A DNA stretch of 64,000 nucleotides from NCBI RefSeq assembly GCF_902713425.1, contig NC_081223.1, forward strand, positions 175,001-239,000, given 5' to 3'. The notes below the pieces were generated by a model, which searched no databases, was not told the origin of the DNA, and was given only the letters and a program-made list of their open reading frames with translations. The DNA is from Acipenser ruthenus (Eukaryota > Chordata > Actinopteri > Acipenseriformes > Acipenseridae). Shown here piece by piece: positions 10,860-22,557 of this stretch (the first letter of the stretch is position 1; the number at the start of each line of letters is the position of its first letter). The position numbers were made by a program, and so were the translations under genes.

Positions 10860-12263
10860 TTAATCATTGAACCCTTTTGCAAAAAATCTGTATTCATGGG
10901 ATTTGCATCCAGTAAATGGGTCTCCCAATATATATTGCTGCAGGAATCCAAGCACCTGCGAATAAACTTTGGGGTACTGCAGGTGGAAGGCATAGTACGT
11001 TCCCAGGAGAACAAGCACAGCATCTAATACAGTTTTTGCTTGGCAAAATATCGCAACAGTATCTCCTACTATTACAGCTTCCTGGAGGGTGTTCTTTGCA
11101 ACACAAAGAACAAGATGTGGTGGTTCTTCTTGTGTGGTTTTCAGGTACTTGTCAAGTTCACTTGTAGATATATCCTGAAAAATATAACATAATGAAATGA
11201 TGACAAAATAATATAAATATATAAAATATAACATTTTTATTGTACTTTGTTAGATACATTTAATTTAATTTTAAATTTACTGTGTCAATTGTTAGCATTA
11301 TATAAGTCAATATAATTATGCTTGAATGACAGTAAGAGGACATCTTGTTTGAAGCCGAGTCAATGGGTGCCCCCCCACTCCCAAACATTTTGATTAATGT
11401 TATTTAGTATAATTACCTCATATACAGTGATGACCGAAACTGACTTTTTCCCCTTTCCTTCATCAAATTTAGTTTTTTCTTCAATGAGCTGAATTACAGG
11501 TAGCATTCTGAGATCTCCCTGAAAAGAAAAATGGGGTGGGGGTAATGACCTTTGTATAAGTAATTGCTTTGTACAGTGGCAGGGTGTGAAGGGGGAGAGG
11601 GAGGAGGTTTGTTGTTCTTTTTGTTTGTTACCTTCGTGCGTTTCCAGCTGGCAAAGCCACAAGTCATTCACAAGAATACAATGTGTTTTGTGATCGTTTA
11701 TTTCCTCACCTCTTTCTTGGATCCAATCAGTAACTCAGAGACCGTCCTAACCTGTTCAGCCCTTTTGCACAATGTTTCAAATCATGTACTTCCAAGGACC
11801 ATTGCAAATTCACCCATTACCTAATAGAAAAACACATGCACAAGTATGAAGTTGAAAAAAAAAAAAATAAATAAAAATACCTCCAACGCAGGAATGTTGA
11901 ACTAGAATTTATAAACCCAGGACCTATGCTGTCAGATAACAGTTTTAGAAAATGGTTGACATTACATTAAAAATAAATATTTACTTAAAATGAATAAAAA
12001 ATAAAGTAAAATAAATGTCACAAAATGAGTTTCTGTATATCATCATCATAATAACTGTACTTGGATTGGATTAAAGCAAATCGCAACCTTTAATCCAACA
12101 TTCACAACCACAATTTTAATTTTATTTTAGTGATCAGTAATATTGACTGTTTGATGAGACTGTAGAAGGAAAATAATAATGCAGTTAACTGTAAGCAGGT
12201 GAATTGTAGTATGCCCTCTATAACTTTACAATAACATGAGTAAATAAACAGATACTTACATCG
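10860..12263 (-). pseudogene. CIDE-N-like gene, 3' exons only (unit 2)
   Basis: The same truncated 3' part as in unit 1: last exon 10860-11174 and GDLRM exon 11417-11518, again cut at the splice donor by the unit border. The last exon is open. It has no upstream exons of its own, but transcription starting in unit 3 could in principle run into it. Confidence 0.65.
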
Positions 12264-13513
12264 TTTCGAGATAGCATTCTTTTTGGCAATCCAGTAAACC
12301 TGTAATGAGAAACGTTCAACAGCTCGGCAACACCATAATAGAATCCGATGCCTTTACAAATGTGTTTCGAAACTGTTAAGTTTTCTCCCAAATGCGGTTC
12401 TCAACAAATGTTTTTTTTTTTTTTTTTTGTATTCCTTCCAGAGTAAGTCCAAAAGGCAAACACTGGAACTGGCTGCCTGAAAGTGCAGCGCTTGAACTGC
12501 CTCAACAAACGCTTAGCTCTAAAACGTGTACATTGAAAGTCTATTAACATCTTTAACACAATCATCTGTATTCCAATCCACAGGGTGATCAATAAAGTGA
12601 CTGCTGGCTTTGTTTAAATATTAACAAGATGTTTTCAGGATTCACGCGTATTCTGAGCAAGCACGATAGAATATGGTAGTGAAAGGACAAGCAAATAACA
12701 GGTTTATAGGCTCTGGTCTTGTATCATCACCCTGACTACTGTCTGTAAGAAAGTGGCATTAATAAAAACGTCATTATGCAAAGTTCCCAATGCGCAAATA
12801 CGCAGCATATTTAAACTTCTTCACAATCTTAAACCTTCCCAAATGAATTTAAAATACTTACTGACAGGTACGGCCCTTTCCCAATGTAACACTCTGCTTT
12901 GTTTGAACACCAACGATGGGTGGGATATTATGTAGTAAACCACAATACTATTGTTCCCACTGTTCACGAGATGAGGCGTTGCCGTGGTAACCATGGTCTG
13001 TGAGGCGCCGGTGTGAAAGAGTTGCAGTGCAGCGGTGACGTCGGAACAGTCTTTCTGATGAAAACGCAGAGCAAGCTGAGAATGACGCTGCGCTTTGAAC
13101 GGCGCTGTAGCTGCGCTGGAGACTGGATGGAGCAGAAAAGACTAACGTTGGAGCTCCTGCAGAAAAATACAAAAGCTGAATGATGAAAAGAATAGAAACA
13201 AACACAGACGAAGGGCGGAAGCAGTGCTGGGTATATAAATAGAAAAGAAGGAGAGATTGACATGCAAGCTACCTAACGGGATTGCCCATACCGCTCTGGT
13301 CACGCCCTTTTTACCTGACCAAACACAGCAGCGCAAGATAATGGCAGAGAGACTGGAACTTGATTGAAACTGAACTGCCCCCCCAGGAAGTAATTTGTTT
13401 GTCGCTATATAATCAACATGTTGTGTGGGCTAAATTGTATAAATAAATGTCCGGATTTCAAATTCAAACACGCTAAGAAATGATATAGAGTGGAATAGAT
13501 ATAAAGACGGTTT

Positions 13514-13585
13514 TGACCTCGACGTGATTTGAACACGCAACCTTCTGATCTGGAGTCAGACGCGCTACCGTTGCGCCACGAAGTC
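13514..13585 (-). tRNA. tRNA-Trp-CCA: tRNA-Trp(CCA)
   Basis: Unit 3 copy with the same sequence as at 5343: intact acceptor, CCA anticodon and B box. Confidence 0.92.
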
Positions 13586-13864
13586 CTGGTGTACTGTTTG
13601 CTTGTGATGCAATGTTAGAGTGCACAGCGTGACATGAACGCATGCGATAATGTGTTAATTTACCAACAGAAACATAAATAAAAGTGTATGTATTTATTTG
13701 TGAATAAACTATCTTGCTTATACGATGGGACCAGAGACCTTACATCGGCAATCTAATGATAGGCCAACCCCTGAGAGACTTTGTCTTGACCAGGGACTAA
13801 TATAATCTAAAAACAAACTGCGATGGGAATGTGAATAGAGTCAAATACATTTGTACCATTCTGT

Positions 13865-13867
<3 letters not shown>

Positions 13868-13904
<37 letters not shown>
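13868..13904. repeat. (TA)n microsatellite
   Basis: The repeat is about 18 TA here. The same locus has only about 6 TA in units 1 and 2 (5699, 9787), about 27 at 24190-24244 and about 37 at 33281-33355. Confidence 0.9.
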
Positions 13905-13907
<3 letters not shown>

Positions 13908-14025
13908 CAAGTAACTGTAGGTTTTTTTAAATACTTTTTTATTTTATAACTGTAGCTTTATTATCATAATGAAAACACATTACACATGACCACAGTTCTG
14001 TAACAAAATGACAAAAACAAAGACG

Positions 14026-14097
14026 TTCCCATACCGGGAGTCGAACCCGGGCCGCCTGGGTGAAAACCAGGAATCCTAACCGCTAGACCATATGGGA
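14026..14097 (-). tRNA. tRNA-Glu-TTC: tRNA-Glu(TTC)
   Basis: Unit 3 copy identical to the one at 5839, with a full cloverleaf and TTC anticodon. Confidence 0.93.
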
Positions 14098-15032
14098 AGG
14101 TGATTATCAAACTCATTTACATGCAACAGTAGCTACACTCTAAAACCATGTGTAAGTTTGGAACATTCATAAACACTTATCTGTAACACTTTTTAAAACG
14201 CGTCAAGGCGTTTACTTTATAAACATGTTTAGAATATAAACGCGTTAAGGTGTTTAAGTAATAAACACGTGAACATGTTTATTCGCTCTAACACTTTTTA
14301 AACACCTGAACACGTTTACAAATCTACAGGTGTTTAAGACCTAAACACGTAAATGCTTTCTTATTTTTACAATACAAAAAGACACAAATTAAACAACTTA
14401 CTTTTATTTATTGCATATTTCAAAGTTAAGCCAAAAACTTTTTTAAACAAAAAATCTATTGCAATAGTAACAAGTATTTGAATTGTAATAAATATTTACA
14501 ATTTGAAGAATAAAATCTGTTACACCTATATACATATTGTAGCGTGCATGGTGGAAGGCAGCAATAGGGCTGGTAGGTGACGTAATCACACACAGAGACA
14601 TGAGCCCGATATACGCTCCTTGCAAAGGAGCCGGCTCTTTTGTACAGCGGTATCGGCACTATGCTTTAGTGCAAGAGGTCCCGGGTTCGCGCCTGCCCTC
14701 TGGCTGTGAGTGGATTGCCACGCCCTGTGTGATGCGCCTGCCTGCGGGAACCGAGATCACTACAATATATATGATTGTATTTAAAACATCTAAAACATCA
14801 AATAGAATATTGTATATGTCCACTCCCTCAAATAAATTATTTAAATAGACAATAAAAACATACTACCTTATCATGAAATTCAGTTTTAACAAATAATTAT
14901 TTAATTTGTTTACAGATATTTACAATTATGTAAGAATGTTATTGTTGTAATTCACTAATTTAATCGTTGAACCCTTTTGCAAAAAATCTGTATTCATGGG
15001 ATTTGCATCCAGTAAATGGGTCTCCCAATATA

Positions 15033-16662
15033 CAGTGCCTTGCGAAAGTATTCGGCCCCCTTGAACTTTGCGACCTTTTGCCACATTTCAGGCTTCAAAC
15101 ATAAAGATATGAAACTGTAATTTTTTGTGAAGAATCAACAACAAGTGGGACACAATCATGAAGTGGAACGAAATTTATTGGATATTTCAAACTTTTTTAA
15201 CAAATAAAAAACTGAAAAATTGGGCGTGCAAAATTATTCAGCCCCTTTACTTTCAGTGCAGCAAACTCTCTCCAGAAGTTCAGTGAGGATCTCTGAATGA
15301 TCCAATGTTGACCTAAATGACTAATGATGATAAATAGAATCCACCTGTGTGTAATCAAGTCTCCGTATAAATGCACCTGCACTGTGATAGTCTCAGAGGT
15401 CCGTTTAAAGCGCAGAGAGCATCATGAAGAACAAGGAACACACCAGGCAGGTCCGAGATACTGTTGTGGAGAAGTTTAAAGCCGGATTTGGATACAAAAA
15501 GATTTCCCAAGCTTTAAACATCCCAAGGAGCACTGTGCAAGCGATAATATTGAAATGGAAGGAGTATCAGACCACTGCAAATCTACCAAGACCTGGCCGT
15601 CCCTCTAAACTTTCAGCTCATACAAGGAGAAGACTGATCAGAGATGCAGCCAAGAGGCCCATGATCACTCTGGATGAACTGCAGAGATCTACAGCTGAGG
15701 TGGGAGACTCTGTCCATAGGACAACAATCAGTCGTATACTGCACAAATCTGGCCTTTATGGAAGAGTGGCAAGAAGAAAGCCATTTCTTAAAGATATCCA
15801 TAAAAAGTGTCGTTTACAGTTTGCCACAAGCCACCTGGGAGACACACCAAACATGTGGAAGAAGGTGCTCTGGTCAGATGAAACCAAAATCGAACTTTTT
15901 GGCAACAATGCAAAACGTTATGTTTGGCGTAAAAGCAACACAGCTCATCACCCTGAACACACCATCCCCACTGTCAAACATGGTGGTGGCAGCATCATGG
16001 TTTGGGCCTGCTTTTCTTCAGCAGGGACAGGGAAGATGGTTAAAATTGATGGGAAGATGGATGGAGCCAAATACAGGACCATTCTGGAAGAAAACCTGAT
16101 GGAGTCTGCAAAAGACCTGAGACTGGGACGGAGATTTGTCTTCCAACAAGACAATGATCCAAAACATAAAGCAAAATCTACAATGGAATGGTTCACAAAT
16201 AAACATATCCAGGTGTTAGAATGACCAAGTCAAAGTCCAGACCTGAATCCAATCGAGAATCTGTGGAAAGAACTGAAAACTGCTGTTCACAAATGCTCTC
16301 CATCCAACCTCACTGAGCTCGAGCTGTTTTGCAAGGAGGAATGGGCAAAAATTTCAGTCTCTCGATGTGCAAAACTGATAGAGACATACCCCAAGCGACT
16401 TACAGCTGTAATCGCAGCAAAAGGTGGCACTACAAAGTATTAACTTAAGGGGGCTGAATAATTTTGCACGCCCAATTTTTCAGTTTTTTATTTGTTAAAA
16501 AAGTTTGAAATATCCAATAAATTTCGTTCCACTTCATGATTGTGTCCCACTTGTTGTTGATTCTTCACAAAAAATTACAGTTTCATATCTTTATGTTTGA
16601 AGCCTGAAATGTGGCAAAAGGTCGCAAAGTTCAAGGGGGCCGAATACTTTCGCAAGGCACTG
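15033..16662 (+). mobile_element. Tc1/mariner transposon, near-intact
   Basis: This is a 1630-bp element in a TA target (TA duplicated on both sides) with inverted repeats of about 215 bp starting CAGTGCCTTGCGAAAGTATT. The repeats look essentially identical to each other, so the insertion is young. The other three copies of the host locus (6838, 10926, 26934) lack it and show the empty CAATATATATTG site. It sits in the last exon of the CIDE-N-like gene. Confidence 0.95.
15424..16443 (+). pseudogene. Tc1 transposase, one in-frame stop
   Basis: A 339-codon transposase of the usual Tc1 length. The N-terminal paired-like HTH region has GYKKISQALNIPRSTVQAI, followed by a GRPSK linker. The catalytic core shows WSDETKIELFG (first D), QQDNDPKH (second D) and NPIENLW (E), a DD34E pattern. 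A single TGA at 16222-16224 replaces a codon that is usually Trp ([12 protein letters not shown]) and cuts the protein at 266 residues, before the catalytic E. The frame stays open after it to the TAA at 16441-16443. This copy should be inactive by itself, but its ends could be moved in trans. Confidence 0.92.
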
Positions 16663-19504
16663 TATATTGCTGCAGGAATCCAAGCACCTGCGAATAAACT
16701 TTGGGGTACTGCAGGTGGAAGGCATAGTACATTCCCAGGAGAACAAGCACAGCATCTAATACAGTTTTTGCTTGGCAAAATATCGCAACAGTATCTCCTA
16801 CTATTACAGCTTCCTGGAGGGTGTTCTTTGCAACACAAAGAACAAGATGCGGTGGTTCTTCTGGTGTGGTTTTCAAGTACTTGTCAAGTTCACTTGTAGA
16901 TATATCCTGAAAAATATAACAGAATGAAATGATGACAAAATAATATAAATATATAAAATATAACATTTTTATTGTACTTTGTTAGATACATTTAATTTAA
17001 TTTTAAATTTACTGTGTCAATTGTTAGCATTATATAAGTCAATATAATTATGCTTGAATGACAGTAAGAGGACATCTTGTTTGAAGCCGAGTCAATGGGT
17101 GCCCCCCCACTCCCAAACATTTTGATTAATGTTATTTAGTATAATTACCTCATATACAGTGATGTCCGAAACTGACTTTTTCCCCTTTCCTTCATCAAAT
17201 TTAGTTTTTTCTTCAATGAGCTGAATTACAGGTAGCATTCTGAGATCTCCCTGAAAAGAAAAATGGGGTGGGGGTAATGACCTTTGTATAAGTAATTGCT
17301 TTGTACAGTGGCGGGGTGTGAAGGGGGGGAGGGAGGAGGTTTGTTGTTCTTTTTGTTTGTTACCTTCGTGCGTTTCCAGCTGGCAAAGCCACAAGTCATT
17401 CTCAAGAATACAATGTGTTTTGTGATCGTTTATTTCCTCACCTCTTTCTTGGATCCAATCAGTAACTCAGAGACCGTCCTAACCTGTTCAGCCCTTTTGC
17501 ACAATGTTTCAAATCATGTACTTCCAAGGACCATTGCAAATTCACCCATTACCTAATAGAAAAACACATGCACAAGTATGAAGTTGAAAAAATAAAAATA
17601 AAAATAAAAAATACCTCCAACGCAGGAATGTTGAACTAGAATTTATAAACCCAGGACCTATGCTGTCAGATAACAGTTTTAGAAAATGGTTGACATTACA
17701 TTAAAAATAAATATTTACTTAAAATGAATAAAAAATAAAGTAAAATAAATGTCACAAAATGAGTTTCTGTATATCATCATCATAATAACTGTACTTGGAT
17801 TGGATTAAAGCAAATCGCAACCTTTAATCCAACATTCACAACCACAATTTTAATTTTATTTTAGTGATCAGTAATATTGACTGTTTGATGAGACTGTAGA
17901 AGGAAAATAATAATGCAGTTAACTGTAAGCAGGTGAATTGTAGTATGCCCTCTATAACTTTACAATAACATGAGTAAATAAACAAATACTTACAAATTTT
18001 CCCCATTCAAAACAAGGGTAAACTTCAACAACTGGTTTAATTCTTCCAGCTGGAAGAGTGGTCAGCCACAATCGACGATTGCCAAAGGTTTCTTTAAGAA
18101 GAATGTCTATGTGATTGTCATCAGGCTTATTTTTGTCAAATTCTTTTCTTAGTTCTTCGACATGGCGGTCGTATTCTTCATCGGGCCGTTCTTCACGCCT
18201 CTGTATGGTAGGTACCTGGGCTTTCTTTGCCATAATTGGTGCCGAACTGGAGTCAATGGGCAGGTTTTTCCTTTTTAAAGACCACCTCATGTGCCTCATC
18301 TTCTGACTGAGGCACTTAGAAAATAAGGACTACAAAAGAACAAGAGGTGAAAACAATAATTGTGAATAAATACATCATGTTTCAGAAAGAAATGGCAAGC
18401 TTCAATTCCCAATGTATTGTTTTGCATACTTGAATTCCATCTTACCCACGGTTCATTCCCTTCATGCTTAATGCATGGGTATTTGCTATACAGCTTTTTT
18501 CCAATGGCCTGTCACTTAGGCTGGGATAATTAGCCAGGTAATAATTAGATGCTTCATCAACCATTTTATGCCATATCCCTCTTGAATTGCCAGCCAGAAG
18601 ACTTCTATGCACCAGGTCAGAAAATGGAGGCAGAGGGGTTCTATCATCCACTGTTGAACATCCTGTAGAGTATAATAACAAATAATAATACAAAACAAAA
18701 AATAATTAAGTCTGAGGCTGACATTCATTGATAAAGAGTGCAATCTTAATAATGTGCAACAAAATTAAACTGATGAGCAACAAGAAAAAAATAAACATAA
18801 ACAGGTACTTACTCCGATTTGCAAAAGATTCCATGTACGCTGCGGAGTCAAGGGATATGATTTCATTTATTTTTTCGGAATCAGACTTCTGCTCAATTGA
18901 TGTTATGTTCACTTGTTCTTCTATGGGTATCTGTGGGATCCAGCTCTCTCCTTCCATCAGTATTATTAAAGATTCTGATTGCATCTCCAATAAGATTTTG
19001 TCATCATCAATCTCAGTTCCGTCAGTTTCCAGGACCAGTATATGCCCCTTTTTTGGAAGGCCAAGTTTTTGTGAACCTGAAAAGGTTATCAATAATTGAT
19101 CATTTAGATTTATACATAACAAAATAAGAAATGGCAAGAACAACAGACAGCCATTCAACCTATTTGACTTTTTCATTCTGTTTTGAATCTTTTCAGCTGT
19201 TGTTAGATCCGTGCTCCATTTTGTGCCACCAGCCAATTCAACTACAGAATAATGAATCATCCCAACACTGCCTTAAAATTTCTAGAACAGACTGTAAAAT
19301 ATAAGTGGAATGTAGTTAATTACACCACCCGTCCACCAATTGCAACCATACAGAAAGATTATAAAAGATTATTTGGAATTATAGAAAGTTATATCAGTAA
19401 CATTTTATCTACTCACCTTTTTCAAGAACTTCTTTGAAGGATGTTCCGCTGACCATTTTTTTTTTTGTTTAGGCTGCCGATCCCACACTTTGAAGACACC
19501 CACG

Positions 19505-21240
19505 GTGGGCTTTGAGGTATAAAAAGAGTGAGGAACTAAGAGACTGGGAGCATGGAACTAGGAGATACCGGAATAGGAAAGAGGGAGAAGCCGAGGGAAG
19601 TAAACGAAAATAAAGAGGACGAGATTAGACAGCGAGTGGTTGGGTTTTTTTGTGCACGGACAGTGTCAGTTTCGTTTTGTTATTTTTTTTCGTGGACTCA
19701 CTCTGGGAGGACTGCGGAACTTGGTGATTGAAGACATTTGAAAAGAGGTACTGACAAGAACCTTTGCGTTCGTGGTTTATGTCAGGATATCAGGATCTCT
19801 CCTGAGGCCTTCAGCTGAAGCGCAGCACCCTATGGAGAGGGCTGCCCAAACAGGCATCTGGACAGGAGCCCTAGGAGGAGATCTGGACCAGAGAGTGGAT
19901 GACGTATGGTTAAGTGAACAAATACACATTAAAATGCATCTAACGCTCAAAAATAAAACAATAATTCAAATAAACAAACTGTGCAAAAAAAGGAAAACCA
20001 ATCCAATTAATTCAAAAATCATAAGTGATAATACTGAATAAAATAATAATCAACACATTCGTCACCCGTGACATTACCACCACTGCGATCTTGAAAATGT
20101 TTGTATGCCACAGAATTTAAGATCTGAAACGGAATTTTTGGCATCTACAAAATGTCTAGCTAGTGGTGGATGAATATGTTTTCTCCTAATTGAACTTTTA
20201 TGCTCGCTCATTAATACGGAATTGTAACTGTCTAGTAGTTTTACCATCATATTGCAAATGGCTAGGACAAGAAATCACATTAATGACATGAGCTGAAGCA
20301 CAATCACTTGTAAGATACTGTACTCTTTTTTTTCGTTGTATGGCTTGTGCATTTTCTTAGTTTTAAATGTATTATCACAGGCGGTACACTTACGATTTGG
20401 AAAAAATCCAGTAGATTTGTCCAGTACACCTAGATCTCTCGAACATCTAAACGAGTCAGCCCTTAATAAAGACCGTCCGTGTTCATTTCGGCGTTTATGA
20501 CATTGTCTATACACAACAGCTCTTATGTAATCCTATTGGTATCGAATCGATCGCAATTAATGTGTTCCATGTTTCCAGTCAGTTTGATAGTTTTAATACT
20601 GTATTACATTCTGAATATGAATAGAGCTGAATTATTAATTGTAGATAATACTTAGAATACCAGATACATATTTAGCATTAAAAAGCAATACATGTGATTT
20701 ATTTAATAGTCGTTCATTATTTTGTATATCAGCCGCCACACAAAGCTGAGCGCAGTGCGGTATACTGTAATGATGCTCCAGTCAGTCTGCCCGGACTGCA
20801 CCTGAACCATCTTAAAAACACGAAGCCACTAATAAGCTAATTTGTAAAAGTTAGTAAAGAGTTGCGCTAACATAACGAAGCTAAATTTGAACTCCTAGCT
20901 GGAGCAACGAGAGAGGGCGAGAGGGCGGGGCAGAGAAGGAGGGGGAGACGCTGCTAGGCAACCGGCTCGTGAACATTCCACTCAGCTGAGCAGAGACCGT
21001 TAGGATTTAAAAATGCGAACGTTCCGAGCGGCGTTAGGCGCTTCATTAAATTAACACACCATTGCTGGCATTTGAATATAACCATATTTTAAATACTCAA
21101 ATAGGACTGTATTAAAAAAATATATTATGTTTTTCAAAGTAATATGTTATGTGGAATATTAAAACAATCAAATTAAATAACACGTTTGGACACAAAATAT
21201 TTTTCTTCCTCATAACGTGTTAGAAAATGTAAACAGCAGT
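19505..21240. repeat. P block copy 2
   Basis: The block matches the one at 620-2457 and starts at a GGGCTTTGAGG junction with the CIDE-N-like gene. It holds no convincing gene. The GC-box, half X-box and TTTAAAAA set is kept at about 20920-21010, and the tRNA-Ala-like fossil follows at 21241-21291. Confidence 0.65.
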
Positions 21241-21655
21241 TGGAGAATGCCGAAGTCGATCATCCTAGCATGTTAAACGAGGGCATTTCTCCTGTAAGCT
21301 GCGTCTAGTAATAGATGGTTTATACTGTTCTAAATGGTCCGCATCCCAGCCTGAGACCACGATCCAGTGGCCGATGGAAATGTTTTTCAAAGTAATATGT
21401 TATTTGGAATATTAAAACAATCAAGTTAAATAACATGTTTGGACACAAAATATTTTTCAGTGACGTTAACAAGTAGTCTGTTTACAACAAAAATGCAATT
21501 TGTGTTAGGAACACTATTTTAGTCGGATTTAAAATGGAAATTAAAATGGTATTGAGTGCTGACAAGAGTTTGGTATCAGCTGTTGATTTTCTTAAAACAA
21601 TCTTTAATAGTAAAATAAAGACATTTATTCTTTTTAAAAATAAGTAAAATTGAAC

Positions 21656-21690
21656 TGTTAGAAGTGGGATTTGAACCCACGCCTCTATTC
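21656..21690 (-). pseudogene. tRNA-Leu 3' end only
   Basis: Only the T-arm and 3' acceptor of the tRNA-Leu(CAA) remain (GTGGGATTTGAACCCACGCC on the plus strand). A deletion joins it directly to the sequence that precedes tRNA-Lys. Confidence 0.75.
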
Positions 21691-21788
21691 AATAAGTAAT
21701 TTTGTTGCAATACTGTATACAATGTGAACAGAATCAGACATTGCTCCGTTGCCTCGAAGAACCATCTTCAATTTGTATTTAAAAAGGA

Positions 21789-21861
21789 CGCCCAACGTGG
21801 GGCTCGAACCCACGACCCTGAGATTAAGAGTCTCATGCTCTACCGACTGAGCTAGCCGGGC
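21789..21861 (-). tRNA. tRNA-Lys-CTT: tRNA-Lys(CTT)
   Basis: Complete and well-paired: GCCCGGCTAGCTCAGTCGG start, anticodon arm TGAGA/TCTCA around CTT, B box GGTTCGAGCCC and acceptor GTTGGGC. Confidence 0.93.
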
Positions 21862-22276
21862 TGACTGGTGCTTGTTTCTTTCACTGTAACCAACTGAGCT
21901 ATTAATTTGTCATCTTATTTGAGAAAATAGTGAATGACACAACCAAAGATTCCAAATATAATCCACTGAACTGTAGCTTTATTATCATAATGAAAACAGA
22001 TTACACATGACCACAGTTCTGTATCAAAATTAAGTCGTAAGTATATGGTTTCCATTGTAGCTATTTACACACACTGCTCTGTTGTCTCCCAGGGTGTTAT
22101 CTAACAAAAAAGACACATGCTGTGCTGCCATAATGGATTACATAGACTTTCCTGCCCCGTCTTGCTTTCATCTTAGATGTGATCTCAGGTTCTGCTGTGT
22201 TCTGCTCCCTCGATCACGTTCTGCAGCATCTCGCCTTGCTAATCACTCCCGTATGCTTTGGCGGCTTAATAGGTTG

Positions 22277-22282
22277 GTCTCT

Positions 22283-22343
<61 letters not shown>

Positions 22344-22350
22344 AGGGACG
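22277..22350 (+). tRNA. tRNA-Asn-GTT: tRNA-Asn(GTT)
   Basis: Identical to the tRNA at 3796, with an intact cloverleaf and GTT anticodon. Confidence 0.93.
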
Positions 22351-22484
22351 ATGCTTTTTGCATTTCTTAATCACATTAGAAAATGGCACTCTGATACGCT
22401 GTTATTTCATCCAATTACGCTGAAGAATAAATGTGCTCTATTTTTTAGTTCAAAATAATACAAAACAAATATCGTCTTGTTGTT

Positions 22485-22557
22485 TGCCGAAACCCGGGAT
22501 CGAACCAGGGACCTTTAGATCTTCAGTCTAATGCTCTCCCAACTGAGCTATGTCGGC
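22485..22557 (-). tRNA. tRNA-Phe-GAA: tRNA-Phe(GAA), one acceptor mismatch
   Basis: Same as the tRNA at 4005 except for GCCGACA in the 5' acceptor strand, which breaks one pair, and one change in the anticodon stem region (ATGCTC for ACGCTC on the plus strand). It may still fold. Confidence 0.82.

Larger units (their letters stand above)
8176..12263. repeat. Q unit 2, a unit 3/unit 1 hybrid
   Basis: Before about 8655 the diagnostic sites match unit 3 (AAATGTGTTTCG, TTTATAGG, CTGTCTG). From about 8977 they match unit 1 (CGCAAAGC, GGTGCTG, AAATAGAAAAG, a run of 12 C, ATCAATATG, GGGACAAG). The switch therefore lies at about 8656-8977. This is the structure expected when a two-unit array recombines out of register. 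Near-identity to unit 1 over about 3.2 kb means it is very recent; an assembly artefact cannot be fully excluded. Confidence 0.85.
12264..17993. repeat. Q unit 3 with Tc1 insertion
   Basis: This unit is homologous to units 1 and 2 but carries a Tc1 element at 15033-16662, a 7-C run in place of 12 C, and a TA microsatellite expanded at 13868-13904. At its right end it continues without a break into the upstream exons of the CIDE-N-like gene. It is therefore the end of the array with the ancestral right flank. Confidence 0.85.
14960..19504 (-). pseudogene. CIDE-N-like fish gene, broken by Tc1 (copy A)
   Basis: This is a spliced minus-strand gene. Exon 1 (19417 to about 19504) has VFKVWDRQ upstream of MVSGTSFKEVLEK. 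Exon 2 (18813-19076) gives SQKLGLPKKGHILVLETDG, TEIDDD and LIILMEGESWIP. Together these resemble a CIDE-N domain (family of DFF/CIDE death-regulators), an assignment from pattern only. Exon 3 (18446-18662) encodes CSTVDDRTPLPPFSDLVH and YYLANYPSLSD, exon 4 (17994 to about 18310) EELRKEFDKNKPDDNHI, a later exon (17149-17250) GDLRMLPVIQL. These recall a large fish family often annotated 'SAMD3-like'. The last exon is split by the Tc1 at 15033-16662, so the C-terminus is lost. Copy A has an A-run before the ATG that shifts VFKVWDRQ out of frame. The 5' end meets P-block DNA at GGGCTTTGAGG, so an upstream exon or promoter may be missing. Role unknown. Confidence 0.55.

Noticed and set aside
8176-12263. 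Unit 2 as a pure assembly duplication of unit 1
   Set aside because: Its left 480 bases carry unit 3-specific sites, which a simple copy of unit 1 would not show. A mixed-haplotype artefact still cannot be excluded without reads.
15674-16099. Second reading frame overlapping the Tc1 transposase
   Set aside because: It is a frame shadow of the transposase and carries no motif.
18706-19260. Long minus-strand frame ELAGGTKWSTDL... running into exon 2 of the CIDE-N-like gene
   Set aside because: Splicing exon 1 (ending GAAAAAG) directly to GTTCACAAAAAC gives a seamless CIDE-N-like sequence, so this stretch is better read as intron.
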